Shown here one piece after another: positions 1 to 10,796 of a stretch of 64,000 nt of DNA (positions are counted from its first letter, which is position 1; each line of letters opens with the position of its first letter). This stretch comes from Xiphydria camelus (Eukaryota > Arthropoda > Insecta > Hymenoptera > Xiphydriidae). The notes under the pieces were generated by a model. The model was not told where the DNA came from, made no database searches, and saw nothing but the letters and a program-made list of their open reading frames with translations. The position numbers and the translations under genes were made by a program. The stretch is taken from positions 30,581,487-30,645,486 of the forward strand of contig OY783192.1 in NCBI GenBank assembly GCA_963678675.1. Reading direction: 5' to 3'.

Positions 1-1726
1 GTTGAGCGTTCCGCCTCTGGAGACGGAAGCGGTGCGCAGTCAGTCCCTGCAGGCCGAGTCGTCTCTCTCGTCGAGACTAGAGACGCCCAGAGAGCCGAAA
101 AAAGAGCTGCCGAGACCAAAGGAGCGCAAGAACCGCAAAGAGGAGCACGTGGCTCACGAAGAAGCGTGGAGACCGCTGGAGCGGGAAGAGAAGAGGACTC
201 GACCCATCGAAGATGAGAGATTGGAGGAGGGAGAGGAGGCGGTGGAATCCGCTGAATACGCCAAGATCGAGCATCCACCTATTCGGGTTTATAAGGAAGA
301 AGCCGAGCCGGCGGCAGCTGAGCACGTCGATCAGACGCACGAGGAGTCGCACGAAACGAAGAAGGACGGTCACGACAAGGACGAGGGTGACCATCACTTC
401 GAGAAGGGCGGCGGTGCGGAACACCATGCCGAGCATCACGGTCATCACGAAGAGGAGGGCGAAGAGGTGAGATACCCTGAACTTTTCCTGCACTGAGAAA
501 CAAAATTTGGTCAATCTAACCAGAATCCTGGAGACGATGACCTAACTGTTTAGTGTAATATGGATCCTCCATATAGCTGTTTGGTTAAATTGACCACTTT
601 TTGGTTAGAATAACTAACCATTTGGTTAGAATAACTAACCATTTGGTTAGAATAACTAACCATTTGGTTAGAATAACTAGATATTTGGTTCATCTGACCA
701 CTAATTTTCATTAAATGATTAATTAAAATTTATGTAAAAATTTTTCTAATCACTATTCTCATTAAATGATTAATTATTAAAATTTATGTAAAAATTTTCA
801 TAATCACTATTCTCATTAAATGATTAATTAAAATTACCAGTATTTTGATTAGCATAACTAAACACATCTAACTAGATGCGTTTCATCATTTCAACCAAAT
901 TATTTTTCTCAGTGTACCGTCTATCCCAATTTCCGTGTTAGGAGGCAAGGTGCATTTTACATCCTGCGAATAACGTTCCTCTCGTCATATCTACACAAAG
1001 CTGTACTATGAATACGCATTCTGACGCGATCGACTTTCTCGTCGCAGGGCTACAAGAGCTTCCATGAGCACGACGAAAGCGAGAAGGGCCACCACGACAA
1101 GGAGAATCACGCTCACCATTACGACGAGAAGGACGGCAAGGAGAAGAAGCATCACGAAGAGGGTGGCTACCACGGCGAGCACCACGAGGGCGAGAAGGGC
1201 CACAAGGACGCCGAGTTCGCCGAGAAAGGTGAACATCAGAAGGGCCACAGCACCAAGGGACAGCACTTTGTCCACAAGAAGGTAATCCTTGCGCATATCG
1301 CTTTCCCTCCGTAATTTCTCTTCCGCAATATCATTCCTAAAATGATACGACTCCATAATTCGCTACCTCTCGCTTCAGGACGAGTACGAGAAGAAGACCG
1401 AATTCTTCGATGAGTTCGATGAAGACGGCGGTTCGGAGAAGGAGGGTGAATTCCACCACGAGCACGAGCACAAGGAGGGCGGACACGAGAAGAAGGGTCA
1501 TCACGACGGCGCGCATCACTTGGAAAAATTCGGCAAGGATGCGAAGCACGCCGAGGGTCACCACTACCACGAGCATAAGGGCCACAAGGCGGACGAGGGT
1601 CACGGGGTTCATCACGACCACGAAGAGAAGCACGGCAAAAAGGACGGCCACGAGGAGGGCCACAAGTACCACTACAAGAAGGGCGATGACGGCAAGCACA
1701 AGGACAAAGGTCACAAAGGTCACTGA
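1..1726 (+). CDS. Histidine-rich DUF4779-like protein, 3' part of gene
   Basis: Three exons are visible: before position 1 to 466, 1048-1281 and 1379-1726 (TGA). Junctions are GAG|GTGAGA, CGCAG|GGC, AAG|GTAATC and TTCAG|GAC, all in phase 0. The first visible part is Glu/Lys/Arg-rich and acidic; the rest is extremely rich in His, Lys, Glu and Gly, with dyads such as GHHD, GEHHEGEKGHKD, HKDEYEKK and a GHKGH end. The order GYKSFHEHDESEKG, then GEKGHKDAEF, then KGQHFVHKKDEY, resembles the insect-specific DUF4779 family; this is recognition from memory, not a search. Such proteins are usually secreted and of unknown function, and the His clusters could bind metal. No signal peptide can be seen because the N-terminus lies left of the window. 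Intron 1 is mostly a transposon. The gene is surely real; the family name is less sure. Confidence 0.8.
491..914. mobile_element. CACTGAG-type MITE, family A, in intron 1 of the His-rich gene
   Basis: It starts CACTGAGAAACAAAAT and ends TTTTTCTCAGTG followed by TA. Inside it has the family A core: TGGTCAATCTAACC, a CTGGAGACGATGACC block, GATCCTCCAT, and repeated TTGGTTAGAATAACTAA. Two local expansions enlarge it: a 21-bp unit (GGTTAGAATAACTAACCATTT) repeated about four times at 602-680, and an ATTCTCATTAAATGATTAAT block repeated about three times at 707-833. No coding capacity. Confidence 0.8.
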
Positions 1727-2345
1727 AGACCCCGCAACCGCCGGTAGCGCTTACGTACTATACCTCGCGTCGCTGTTCTCGCCGTCGGCGGCGGCGTTGA
1801 TCGCATTCGTTGTCGCTTCGTCACTTTCTCCGGGAGAACCTTCTGTTAGATAAGAAAAATCCTTCAAGGAGAAATCCTGGAATCCCTTCGACGGCTCGCG
1901 GAGACCCGGCAGCGCGCCGCGCCCTTGCGCGAGTGGCGAGTAGCGAGCGATCCTCCCGGGGAAAGGATCGTCGTTACGCGCGCTACTCGAGGGAACGCTT
2001 CTACCGCTCGGCATTCATTTTCCGTTGTATTTTTTTCTTCGATCGAGCGGAGGGGACGCGTATCGAGAAGCGAAGTCGTCGGAACGGGACGTAGAATTTG
2101 ACTCCTCGTGAAAACTTCGGTGAAAATGCGGTGATATAATCTTGTGGAGTATGTTTATCCTCCTGGGGGTACCAGGCTTGGATGATAATCGTTGAAGATT
2201 TATCGCGGCTCTTATTTGGGAGACGGTATATTACGGGTAGATAAACCCTCGCGTCGCTTCTTTTTCCTTTCGCTGAGTCCTTCTGATCTTCCTTCGCTAT
2301 CTTTCGTTCTTACATCGAAACTATCTGTTGATTAGTATTTAACCA
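1727..2345. other. 3' flank of the His-rich gene
   Basis: GC-rich sequence after the stop codon, presumably 3' UTR then intergenic. I see no canonical AATAAA close to the stop, and the short open frames look like chance. Confidence 0.4.
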
Positions 2346-2378
2346 ATGTTAACTGTTTTAATCGTCGATTCGCCCGAT

Positions 2379-2517
2379 CTTTTTCTTCTTTTCGTTCTTC
2401 TTCTTCTTTTTCTTTTTTGCATCTTCTTCTTCTTCTGCATCTTCTTCTGCATCTTCTTCTGCTTCTTCTTCTACTTCTTCTTCTACTTCTTCTTCTTCTT
2501 TTTCTTCTTCTCTTTCA
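2379..2517. repeat. TTC/CTT polypyrimidine microsatellite
   Basis: Imperfect CTT/TTC trinucleotide run with CTGCAT and CTACTT interruptions. On the minus strand it reads as a spurious Glu/Lys-rich frame, which should not be annotated as a protein. Confidence 0.9.
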
Positions 2518-2702
2518 GCTTTCCTAACATTTTTCTCGTTTTCCATTCTTATTGCCCTTACATTAAAAGCATTCATTGATTAGTAGTTAATTCGATGTTA
2601 ATTGTATTAATCGTTGTTATAGCTATTATACTTGTGTTGCGAGAAATACACATATTTATTAAAACTTCAACGCCGTTCTTTTTGGACTGATTGTTTTCTG
2701 TA

Positions 2703-2819
2703 CACTGAGAGAAATCGACTTTTACGGCGCTTACCCCCTTTTGGCATTGGACACGCCATATAATGTTTTTGATTGAAAAAAAAAACATTTTCTGGCACTA
2801 GCAATTATTTCTCTCAGCG
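2703..2819. mobile_element. Short CACTGAG-type MITE, family K
   Basis: CACTGAGAGAAAT at the left and GCAATTATTTCTCTCAGCG at the right, with TA immediately outside both ends (2701-2702 and 2820-2821). It is related to the longer copies at 19618 and 21022 through the shared right end GGCACTAGCAATTATTTCTC. Confidence 0.75.
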
Positions 2820-3577
2820 TAAGATCCACCACAACGTTCTTTCCCGAGACAGATATCGTCAGCCACCCAGAAAGAAGTCGGAACTAAATAAAGGTTCGAA
2901 CGGTGGAAAATCACCGATCTGCCTAACTCTGATTTATTTTAACCAGGGATTAAGCTCTCGTCTCACAGATCGTGTCGAAAAAGGAATGAACCCGCGATGT
3001 GACTGGAATCCAACGACTTTCCAGAAGGGGAGCCTTTAAAGACTTAATCGTCGCCGGTGGAACCACTCGACCTGTCGATCGCACTCGATGCACACGTGCG
3101 GTTATAACCGCGTATCTCCGCGACGAATGACGTTCGATTTATGGGTCCCTTTTTGATCGGCGATGTTATTAGAAGCCCGGCATGCCACAATGCAGCACGG
3201 CCCCCTCGCGCGCGACATCTCACGTTGCGTGATTTATATACAAGACCATAATAAACACGATATCAACGCCATCGGCGAACTTTTATCCGTCGGAGAGTCC
3301 CGGTACACGTTGATCGCCGTGGGAGCGGGCAGCATCGGCGTTCGCCGATTGGATTTGTCGTCATCACGTATTCTAGCCCAGCCGTGACGAGGATACGATA
3401 ACCCGCGGGTTATCCAGGGATACATTTGATGGATTTTTAGTTGCAGTCTGACGCTCGGAAGGCTTCGCAGAAAATCCCATCGATATCGACTCTTCTTTAC
3501 TCGAATTTTCTGCAACGAGTCCACGTTTGATACGCTGAATCATTTTCTGCCACGATCGAAACTGCGGACCTCTCCTA
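2820..3577. other. Intergenic, nothing recognised
   Basis: I see no gene, RNA or clear repeat here; the short open frames look like chance. Confidence 0.4.
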
Positions 3578-3800
3578 CGCTGAGAGGATCGTTTATTCGT
3601 AATTAATAAACGTATACTTGATTATGAAATATTATATTGGGCCAAATAAGTAGGTATATGCTTATCATTAGAATGTCTTTTTTTTCATTCAAACTGAAAT
3701 TGAGTAATAGTTAACGAACATTTCCTCGGCCCAAAGAAATATTTCTTTTGTCATAATCAAGTACGCGTATATCAACTATAAGGAAATTGTTTTCTCAGTG
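3578..3800. mobile_element. CACTGAG-type MITE with long internal palindrome
   Basis: CGCTGAGAGGATCG at the left and TTGTTTTCTCAGTG at the right, with TA on both sides (3576-3577, 3801-3802). Internal arms (AACGTATACTTGATTATG with a matching CATAATCAAGTACGCG) form a foldback. A relative lies at 14379-14608 (shared GGGCCAA and CATAATCAA). Confidence 0.75.
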
Positions 3801-4549
3801 TAGGCGCATCTGAAAACTCCGTTATTCTACGTGTCGTGTTTCAGTACACCGCGATATGTACTCAATGATCCCACTAGAAGAGAACGAGGAGGGAGGAGGA
3901 CCTGTTGCTGACGCACTAATTTTCCGAATCGGAAAATTCCTCCCGCCCGATCGAGGCTGTCACCCTAAACTAATTTAGGAAGTAGCTTTCGGTCGATTGA
4001 AGCCCTTGGGCGTCATTCCTTTAGTCCGACCTTTTCTTTCTCCCTCTTCTCGAGATGCTTTCGACGCACCCGTGGTCCTTCGGGTCTCAAGTGATGCTTC
4101 TGCTATTTCCTCGCGTGGTCCGACAGTGATTTATTTTCATTTTCTCTGTTAGAGGCTAACCGGGGAAAGTTTCAAAAGCCTCGACCTTTCGAAAAATGGG
4201 CAATGCTGACGAATTAAGATCGCCCTATTGTTATTTCATCGTTATATAACAGCAGCTGCTTCCGCGCGATCCCTCATTCACGGACACGACGCGATACCGA
4301 CGGATCGTGGGCTCAACCTGGACACCGTGGACCACGGAAGCCCTCGAGTGAAACTTCCTCGAGCCCCGATGCACAGCATATTTGCAGGATTCCAACTTTG
4401 TCGTCGAGCCATTTGATCTGCGAAGATAACGGTGAAGGGAACTCTCATTTCGGTTTGTAGCAGAACTTGCCGAGTTATTTCGGGCGACCAACTTTGAAGA
4501 CCGAGTTTGTCGAATTATGTATGGTATAGCCGTGGGAAGTACGGCCATA

Positions 4550-4710
4550 CAGACTGTCCCCCGCTATACACGCCAGCGTGGCGGGTTGCATATCGGTTGA
4601 CGCCTCCGATCCGCTGCAGGGGCCATGCGCCTGTGGCGCCTGTGTCTGGCGCAAGGCGGATAACCGATATGCAACTCGCCACGCTGGCGTGTATTGAAAG
4701 GGACAGTCTG
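4550..4710. mobile_element. GC-rich foldback MITE, TA-flanked
   Basis: Two arms of about 60 bp: the left begins CAGACTGTCCC and runs through ACACGCCAGCGTGGCGGGTT; the right is its near-complement and ends GGGACAGTCTG. TA lies directly outside at 4548-4549 and 4711-4712. The loop is a GC-rich stretch of about 40 bp. It looks like a non-autonomous TA-targeting DNA transposon. Confidence 0.75.
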
Positions 4711-5251
4711 TATATCGATGACGCGGTGCCGTAATTTTGAACGTCTCGCGAAAGAGAAGCACGAGGCTTTGACTTTCGTCGTTGCGAGATTAACGATCCC
4801 ACGCGTTCGCCGCTTGGCAAACGGCGACGTCGTCGGAGAACGAAGTACGTCTCTGTACTTTCTTTAAAAGATATACCTGGAACGTCTTCCAAAAAGATTA
4901 GTATTACAATACTACAGTGGAATCCGGACAGGGTGGCTACAGAAACTTGATTCCCTGACTTTTCCAGGTTTTTTCCTGATTTTTCCCGGACTATTTTAGA
5001 TAAAGTTGTAAATATTCCTGATATTTTTTGTTCGTATTAAGAGTTTCGTTAATCAAATCAACGAAGCTATGGATAATCATAACACAAGAACACGAGATTG
5101 CAAACAAAAGTAACGTGAATAGTAGAGGTACTAATTCGGTCTTTTGATAAAAAAATTTTTCATATTTTTAAATTCAATTTGTAATCTGCATACATATTAA
5201 ATATTACACGAAAACAAAAAATATCTGAAAAATTAATTATGCGCTGAGTTA

Positions 5252-5333
5252 CGCCCGGGGAAAAGGTCTAGTTAAATATGAACCTCTCTCTCTCTCTGTG
5301 CGCGCGCGCGCGCGTGCGTGCGTGCGTGCGCGC

Positions 5334-5370
<37 letters not shown>

Positions 5371-5602
5371 TGTGTGTGTGTGTGAGATAAAAAAATTTAT
5401 TTGAGATGAATAGGAATTTGTTCACATCGAACGAAAGTATATTTGAATTAGATAGATGTTCTACTAGGTTCGTACTCGATTAAAAAACTACGAGAAACAT
5501 TTGTCACTCAAACAAACCTTTTTTCGATGTGAATAAACTCCTATTTATCTCAAATAAATTTTTCTGAGAGATTCGTATTTAACTAAACCTTTTCTCTCAG
5601 TG
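5252..5602. mobile_element. CACTGAG-type MITE nested in repeat F
   Basis: Left end CGCCCGGGGAAAAGG (diverged from CACTGAGGGAAAA), right end CTTTTCTCTCAGTG, flanked by TA (5250-5251, 5603-5604). Long arms (TTTATTTGAGATGAATAGG and its complement) form a foldback, and the loop has TTCTACTAGGTTCGTACTCG. A relative sits at 37799-38063. The left arm carries a CT/CG/TG microsatellite. Confidence 0.8.
5284..5384. repeat. (CT)n(CG)n(TG)n compound microsatellite
   Basis: Runs of TCTC, then GCGC, then GTGT dinucleotides within the nested MITE. Alternating purine-pyrimidine sequence of this kind can adopt Z-DNA. Confidence 0.9.
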
Positions 5603-6035
5603 TATAAATGCGTTTCTCTCTACAACATCGTGACGTCATCGAAACGCCAGAGAGGCGCACTAACTATATACTAAGTTGCGAGTGCGAGAGAGATAGACTT
5701 ACAGCGCGATGATTTAACTGCATTTCAAAATATCGTCTTCCAGCTCAGATAAGGTCGAAAATGAAAAGTGAAAACACACACGCGGTTGATAATTTTGTTC
5801 CACATTTTTCGAATGTGCGATAAAAAAATTGCTTAACACCCGAATTCTAGTCGATGGGACACACGTGCGTTACTACTGAGGTAAAATGTATCAACGGTAA
5901 AATTTCGAGAAATAAACTCCACTTAATTGAATATAATTTCCAGTAAAAATCCCAAATTCCCTGACATTTCCCTGACGGATCGAATTCCCTGGCATTTCCC
6001 GGTTTTCCCGATTTCCCATATCTGCAGCCACCCTG

Positions 6036-7494
6036 CCAAGAGAGGTCCTTCCTTCGCGCCTCCCCGAAGGCAGTCGTCGCGGCATACCCGACTCTAGCGT
6101 CGCGCCGAACACCCGCAATCAAATACGCGCAACGCTCTATCCCGCGTAATTTCGCCGAATGCCCCCAGTGCGAATCTTGTCGGGCGCGCAATTAGCGGGG
6201 TACGTCGGAAGCGGCGCGCGAGTGTCTTGCACGGAGGCTGCGGAAATCCGCGCCGAGCAAACGCCGCGCCGTATCGCGGTAGTTACGTGGGCAGGGGAAT
6301 TGTGGAAGCGCGATCCCAGCCGTCGAGATTCGCGAACCTAATTACCGTAGCCCCCAAATCGCGGGCCTGTATACCCGCCGCTGCCGAACGTAGAACGGCC
6401 CTCACCGCTGTTAATCCGAAGCCAAAGTAACTGAAACGGAGCGAAGACGCTCTTAATCTCTGTCGGAGTATCACGTACTTGCGTGTACGCTGAGAGGGTT
6501 TGCAGCTGGGGGGGGGAGATCCATGCGTGAAAGGCCAAAGACTACTCGGAGGACGACGAGGAGGCGCCCTTTTCCGACCCCCCGAAGCGTGTTACGCGCA
6601 TTCCTCCAACCCCCCCGGCCGAAATATACCGCGAGAAATTGTCCGCCCTTTCTGCACTCATATCTCGGGAATTTCGCCAACTCTCCTCCACGCGCGTTTC
6701 GTGCCGTCGCTTCCGTTTTCATTCGCGCCGTTGACGGAAGACGGCTTAATTTACCGTAGCTGATTATGCATCGCGCGGGCAGTCGCACACACGTATGTGT
6801 AAATTGAGAGACAAAAAAGACGGGAGATGAAACTCTAGCACGTTTTGCCGGGGCAAATATTTATATGGCAGCAAATCGTCGCTTCGTGATCCGCGTGATA
6901 AAATGTTGCTCGACGCGAGTGATAGTCCGGGCACGGTTTTTTCTCGTTTGCAGTGGCGATAAGATGGTTTAATAAAAAAAATCGCACGAAAAGTTAGCGA
7001 ATTGGACTCGATTAGGGAGATATTTTTGAACTAATTCGCCCAGCTGTATTACTCTTAACACATTGACTGCCATAGGTATTTTTCAAAAATAGTCCTCACA
7101 GGCCGATGATAGATTATAATGTATTTTGACTTAGAAAACGCAATAATTCATGTGGATTTAATTTTCGGATAAAGAAATTTCCGAAAAAATTGAAAAAAAT
7201 GAAGTTAATGAAAACTGCACTTTCTCGATTTTTATTCTGACCACAGGCATCAGTTTGCAAAAAATTAACAAACATCATTATGCTATAGTTCTCCTGACCC
7301 ACGTTGATCCCTTCCCATAGCAAAATACAGTCAAATTTGAATCAACTGTCTGGGAGGCGTCCTTACCTGCATTGGTCACATGGGACCAACTGTTAAAAGA
7401 ATGGAATACCAGACACGTTGTTAATCTAGACAATGGCATTCGATTTAGGCATCGATATGCGAATAGTGGGATCGAAAGACTATAGTATTATTCC
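6036..7494. other. Intergenic, no gene recognised
   Basis: GC-rich to about 6800, then AT-rich. The open frames between 6159 and 6790 overlap on both strands and look like CpG-rich chance frames, without known domains. I see no RNA gene. Confidence 0.4.
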
Positions 7495-7653
7495 GATCGA
7501 TTACTTCAACCACGATTATCTCACTATCAATAAACTTTTGGACCATGTTGGTATAATACTTTTTTGTTCATCATATTTCGATCTACAAAAGTATTATACC
7601 AACTAGGCCGAAAAGTGCATAGGTAACGAAATAATCGTCCTCGAAGCTGATCG
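7495..7653. mobile_element. Foldback MITE, family G
   Basis: Palindromic ends GATCGATTACTTCAACCACG and its near-complement TCGAAGCTGATCG, with GGTATAATACTTTTTTG and AAGTATTATACCAA around the centre. Related copies lie at 34563 and 51659, and in the longer G-prime group at 14157, 15781, 28205 and 46004. Confidence 0.7.
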
Positions 7654-7964
7654 AAAGAGTAGCACTCCGTTTTATAGTTAATTTAGTATATTATATCCGT
7701 GAAAAATATAACGTTACGCACCCCCCGTATCAAAAACAGACGATACCATAAGACAACGCTAACTAGAGATCACTAAAAATACCTAAGGCAATTAAAAAAA
7801 CTCCGAAAGATCAAAAGATTCCTCAAGCGCTCGAAGCGCGAGCCGTATACCAGCGCGCCCTTTAACGATCCCTCGTGGTTGAACTCGTCGGGATTTTGCA
7901 ATTGGTCCAGAGGACCGGGTAACGTCATACGTCGCGGCGGCGTCGAGCGCGGGGTTCAACTTGT

Positions 7965-8186
7965 TATATAGGAGGGCGTCGCGGCGCCCTCGTCGTCATT
8001 CCTACGCTGACTGCAAAGTCGTGGTGCCTAACGGAACACGCGGCACGCCACTCTTTTCTCCTCTCCACCCGATCGGACGATTCACCGAGGCATCGTGACG
8101 CCCTGCGAACATCAGCTTCCGACAACCCAGCATCCCGATCGTTCGCGAACGTGTGACACCTCGCTCTCACCCTTCGTCAGCAACAG
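7965..8186 (+). promoter_or_regulatory. TATA box, initiator and candidate noncoding 5' exon
   Basis: TATATA at 7965-7970 is followed by TCATTC at 7996-8001, a match to the arthropod initiator TCAKTY, with the A (7998) 33 bp from the first T of the TATA box. The GC-rich stretch that follows ends in a near-perfect splice donor, CAACAG|GTGAGT at 8186/8187. Together these suggest a transcription start and a first, probably noncoding exon (7998-8186) of a plus-strand gene. The next plus-strand coding gene seen is allatostatin A, whose ATG exon has acceptor-like sites just upstream (TCCGCAG at 31124). The link would require a 23-kb intron and is inference. Confidence 0.45.
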
Positions 8187-8658
8187 GTGAGTCCCTCGCG
8201 GTAACTTACGGCGGAACCGAGTGTAGCTCTTTAAATTTGCTTGATAATCGCGCGAGATACGGTTTTTTCCATCATTTTACGAAAATGCATCGTGATTCGT
8301 TTCGTCGTGAACCAATGTACAGAGTATCGCCTCCGTCGTGTATGTTAAAATTAGAAAGGATTTCTTGGTATTTTGGAGAACTCAGATTCCACTTTGTCAC
8401 ATTGATGTCAGTCGTTTAATTTGTACTGATAGTTTTCTCGGTGTTAACGGAAGGAAAAGTTCGTGAGTGAAGCAGGCTGCAATTGAGCTACGTTTAAATG
8501 GTGCTTTTTGTGTAAATATGTTAGCCGAATAGGTACTTTCTTTCAAACTAATTCCTAAAAGTGTTCGATTACCACAGTTCAGGTTCCCGTTACAATAAAG
8601 TTCTACCAACAAAAATGAAAAATAAAATGTTTAAATAATCAATTCTACCCGTCTGATA
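8187..8658. other. Region after candidate 5' exon, nothing recognised
   Basis: AT-rich with only short chance frames. If the 7998-8186 exon is real, this is the beginning of its intron. Confidence 0.35.
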
Positions 8659-8993
8659 CTTTAAATTCGACGTAGTGAATATTCCTGGTTGAATATTCGC
8701 CGATTGCCACTGATTTTGACTCCTTCGGATTTAGGGAAAGTATCTGATCTAATTTACAGACAAAATGAGTTAACGCGCTATTGATTAGATTGCAACCCAA
8801 ACCAATCCCCGTACAAATTTATTACTTTAAACTTGACTCAGTGAAAATTCCTAGCTGGATATTCGCCGATTGCCTCATTCGATTTAACTCATTCGGATTT
8901 AAGCACACAGTACTTTATCTAATTTACAGACAAAATGAATTAACGCGCCATTCATTAGATCGCAACCCAAACCAATCCCAATATAAATTATAT
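8659..8993. repeat. Two-unit direct tandem repeat, about 167 bp per unit
   Basis: Units 8659-8825 and 8826-8993 share AATTC(G/C)...GTGAA(T/A)ATTCCT, ATATTCGCCGATTGCC, TCGGATTTA, TCTAATTTACAGACAAAATG and CGCAACCCAAACCAATCCC at the same spacing. Clear substitutions mark an old duplication. Confidence 0.85.
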
Positions 8994-9587
8994 CAGAAAT
9001 ATATCCAAGCAATAAATTTCGGTACGTAAAAGTTAGAAAAAAAAATCGAAAAAAAAAGATGTAAAATCTCTTACGATCGACTTTCAATGACATTTAAGCA
9101 CTTTTTCCCCATATAGAACGTTGACCCAATCGATCTCCATCCGGTCCTTTTTTTTTCAAAAAACTGGAAGCCCGTTCATTCGCATATCCTTTTCAACCAA
9201 GATCCTCGGCACCGATAGCGAAGGGAATTCGCCAGCGTAGCCAGGTCGTCAGTGATTGATGGGACTCTCGCTTCGAACTTATTTAACACCCCACTAGGAA
9301 TGAGCGCGAGTAACAGTTCGACATCCGTCAAATTTATCAGCCGTTATTGCGCGAAGCGTGCGAATGCTAATCGCTCGTTTGCCAGCGAAAAATATATGGC
9401 CGCGCTGCACAAATATAAAATACTAGTCACACACACGCCTTATCTCCGGACGGATTCGGATAGTATCATTCGCCGCGGTCGCAGCAGCCGCTGTATCACC
9501 GGATTATTTATTGCCGTGATGCGTGGCCACTACGCAGAAGCTATTTCATGGGGGAATTTCATTTCAATGTGGAGTTTCGCACGCGTG

Positions 9588-9898
9588 CACTCGGAAAAAT
9601 AACTCGGTTAAAATGAGAGAACGCATCTGATTAAACGAGTTTAATTATTCTAACCGAAATACTAGTAAGTTTAACCAAATATTTAGTTATTCCAACCAAA
9701 ATACTAGTAAGTTCAGCCAAATGTTTAATTATTATATTCTAACTGCATGTTTAGTTTTTCCAATTACACGTCTAGTTATTCTAACCAGAAAATGGTCAGT
9801 CTGACCAAACCGATGGAGAGAGGGTCCGTATTTCACCAAACGGTTCTATTACGGTCTCCAGGATTTTGGTTAGATTGAAAAGGTTATTTTTCTCAGTG
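9588..9898. mobile_element. CACTGAG-type MITE, family A
   Basis: CACTCGGAAAAATAACT at the left, GTTATTTTTCTCAGTG at the right, and the family A core inside (TTAGTTATTCCAACC, GATGGAGAGAGG, TTTCACCAAACGG, GTCTCCAGGATTTTGGTTA). No coding capacity. Confidence 0.8.
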
Positions 9899-10645
9899 AG
9901 CGATAAATCCGTCGAATCTCTGAAATTCGAACGATAAATCTCAACCCCTACGCCCTCTTCCCACCGAAACCGCGCCATTTCACCCCCCGACTCGGATCTA
10001 GTAACCGCATCGCCGCTAGTTTCCAAAGTACGCCTCAAACGTCCGATCCACGATCTCATAAAAGCGAAAGTTAAACACAAAGAGCGGCTATAGGGGAACG
10101 ATCATCCACTCGACTCCCACCCCCGACTATTTTCACCGTGCTATTTTTTCACCGCGTCCCCCGACCGTCCTATCAACAGCTCCCCGCGTTTGATCTTCGA
10201 ACTTGACGAATTGGGGTGAGAAGTTCTCACGCGAATCAAACCAAGCCGGATTCGCGTGACCGCGAAGATTCATCGCGTGGGATGAGGGAGTCGGGCGCAT
10301 GAAAAATCAGATGGCGGAATCGTTTCTCGATATAATAATTGCCAGGGCTGATCAAAGTGACATCTTCCCTTCTCCCGTCGTCTCTTTCTTTCTCCATCGT
10401 TCTGTAAAAAGTTCATCCCTCCCATTTCCTCGTAGCGCACAATCTCGGCTCGTTTCGTCAAAAATAATGAATCAAGTTCCGGAGCGCGCGAATCGTCTCG
10501 CGTTTCCCTTCGCCTTTATCGCCGCGAGGGTACCGGTACTGCCGCTCGTATGTCGAGCTTCGAGTTTCACTTACACGACGGAAACGGCCAATAAACGATA
10601 CCCATCCCCGGTCGCTTCCAATCGTCCCCGTCGTACGTATTTTTG
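9899..10645. other. Intergenic, nothing recognised
   Basis: Moderately GC-rich with short overlapping frames on both strands and no recognisable domain or RNA. Confidence 0.35.
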
Positions 10646-10796
10646 CACAGTAAGAAAAATAATTAGGTTAAACTGACGAAACGCATCTAGTCAAACGTTT
10701 TTAGTTATTTCAACCGAAATACTGATGAGATGAACCAAATATCTAATTATTCTAACCAAATGTCTAGTTATTCCAATCAAACATTTGAGTTATTCT

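Larger units (their letters stand above)
5110..5850 (+). repeat. Dispersed repeat F, copy 1, interrupted
   Basis: Shares with 18664-19015 (plus) and 41258-41575 (minus) an ordered series: TTTAAATTCAATTTGTAATC, an AATTATGCGCTGAGTTA block, a TTTCTCTCTACAACATCGTGA block, GTGCGAGAGAGATAG, ATAAGGTCGAAAATGAAAAG and TGCGATAAAAAAATTGC. The series is broken at 5251/5603 by a MITE. The minus-strand copy is uninterrupted at the same point. Ends are approximate and the element class is unknown. Confidence 0.65.
4929..6035. mobile_element. CAGGG-terminus element carrying nested insertions
   Basis: Left end CAGGGTGGCTACAG with TTCCCTGACTTTTCC just inside; right end GGTTTTCCCGATTTCCC then GCAGCCACCCTG. The same ends occur at 56752-57259, and the left end at 12416. 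Here the body is split by repeat F (about 5110-5251 and 5603-5850), which is itself split by a CACTGAG-type MITE (5252-5602). No clear 8-bp target duplication is visible, so the superfamily is left open. Confidence 0.65.

Noticed and set aside
602..680. CRISPR-like array of 21-bp repeats
   Set aside because: The units are directly adjacent with no spacers, in a eukaryotic intron and within a MITE.
1006..1723. Leu/Val-rich minus-strand frames resembling membrane proteins
   Set aside because: They are antisense to His/Glu/Lys-rich exons of the DUF4779-like gene; GAC/CAC/GAG codons read as Val/Leu on the other strand.
2358..2576. Glu/Lys-rich minus-strand frame
   Set aside because: It is the translation of a TTC/CTT microsatellite.
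4929..6035. hAT assignment for the CAGGG-ended elements
   Set aside because: The CAGGG start fits hAT, but none of the copies here shows a matching 8-bp flanking duplication.
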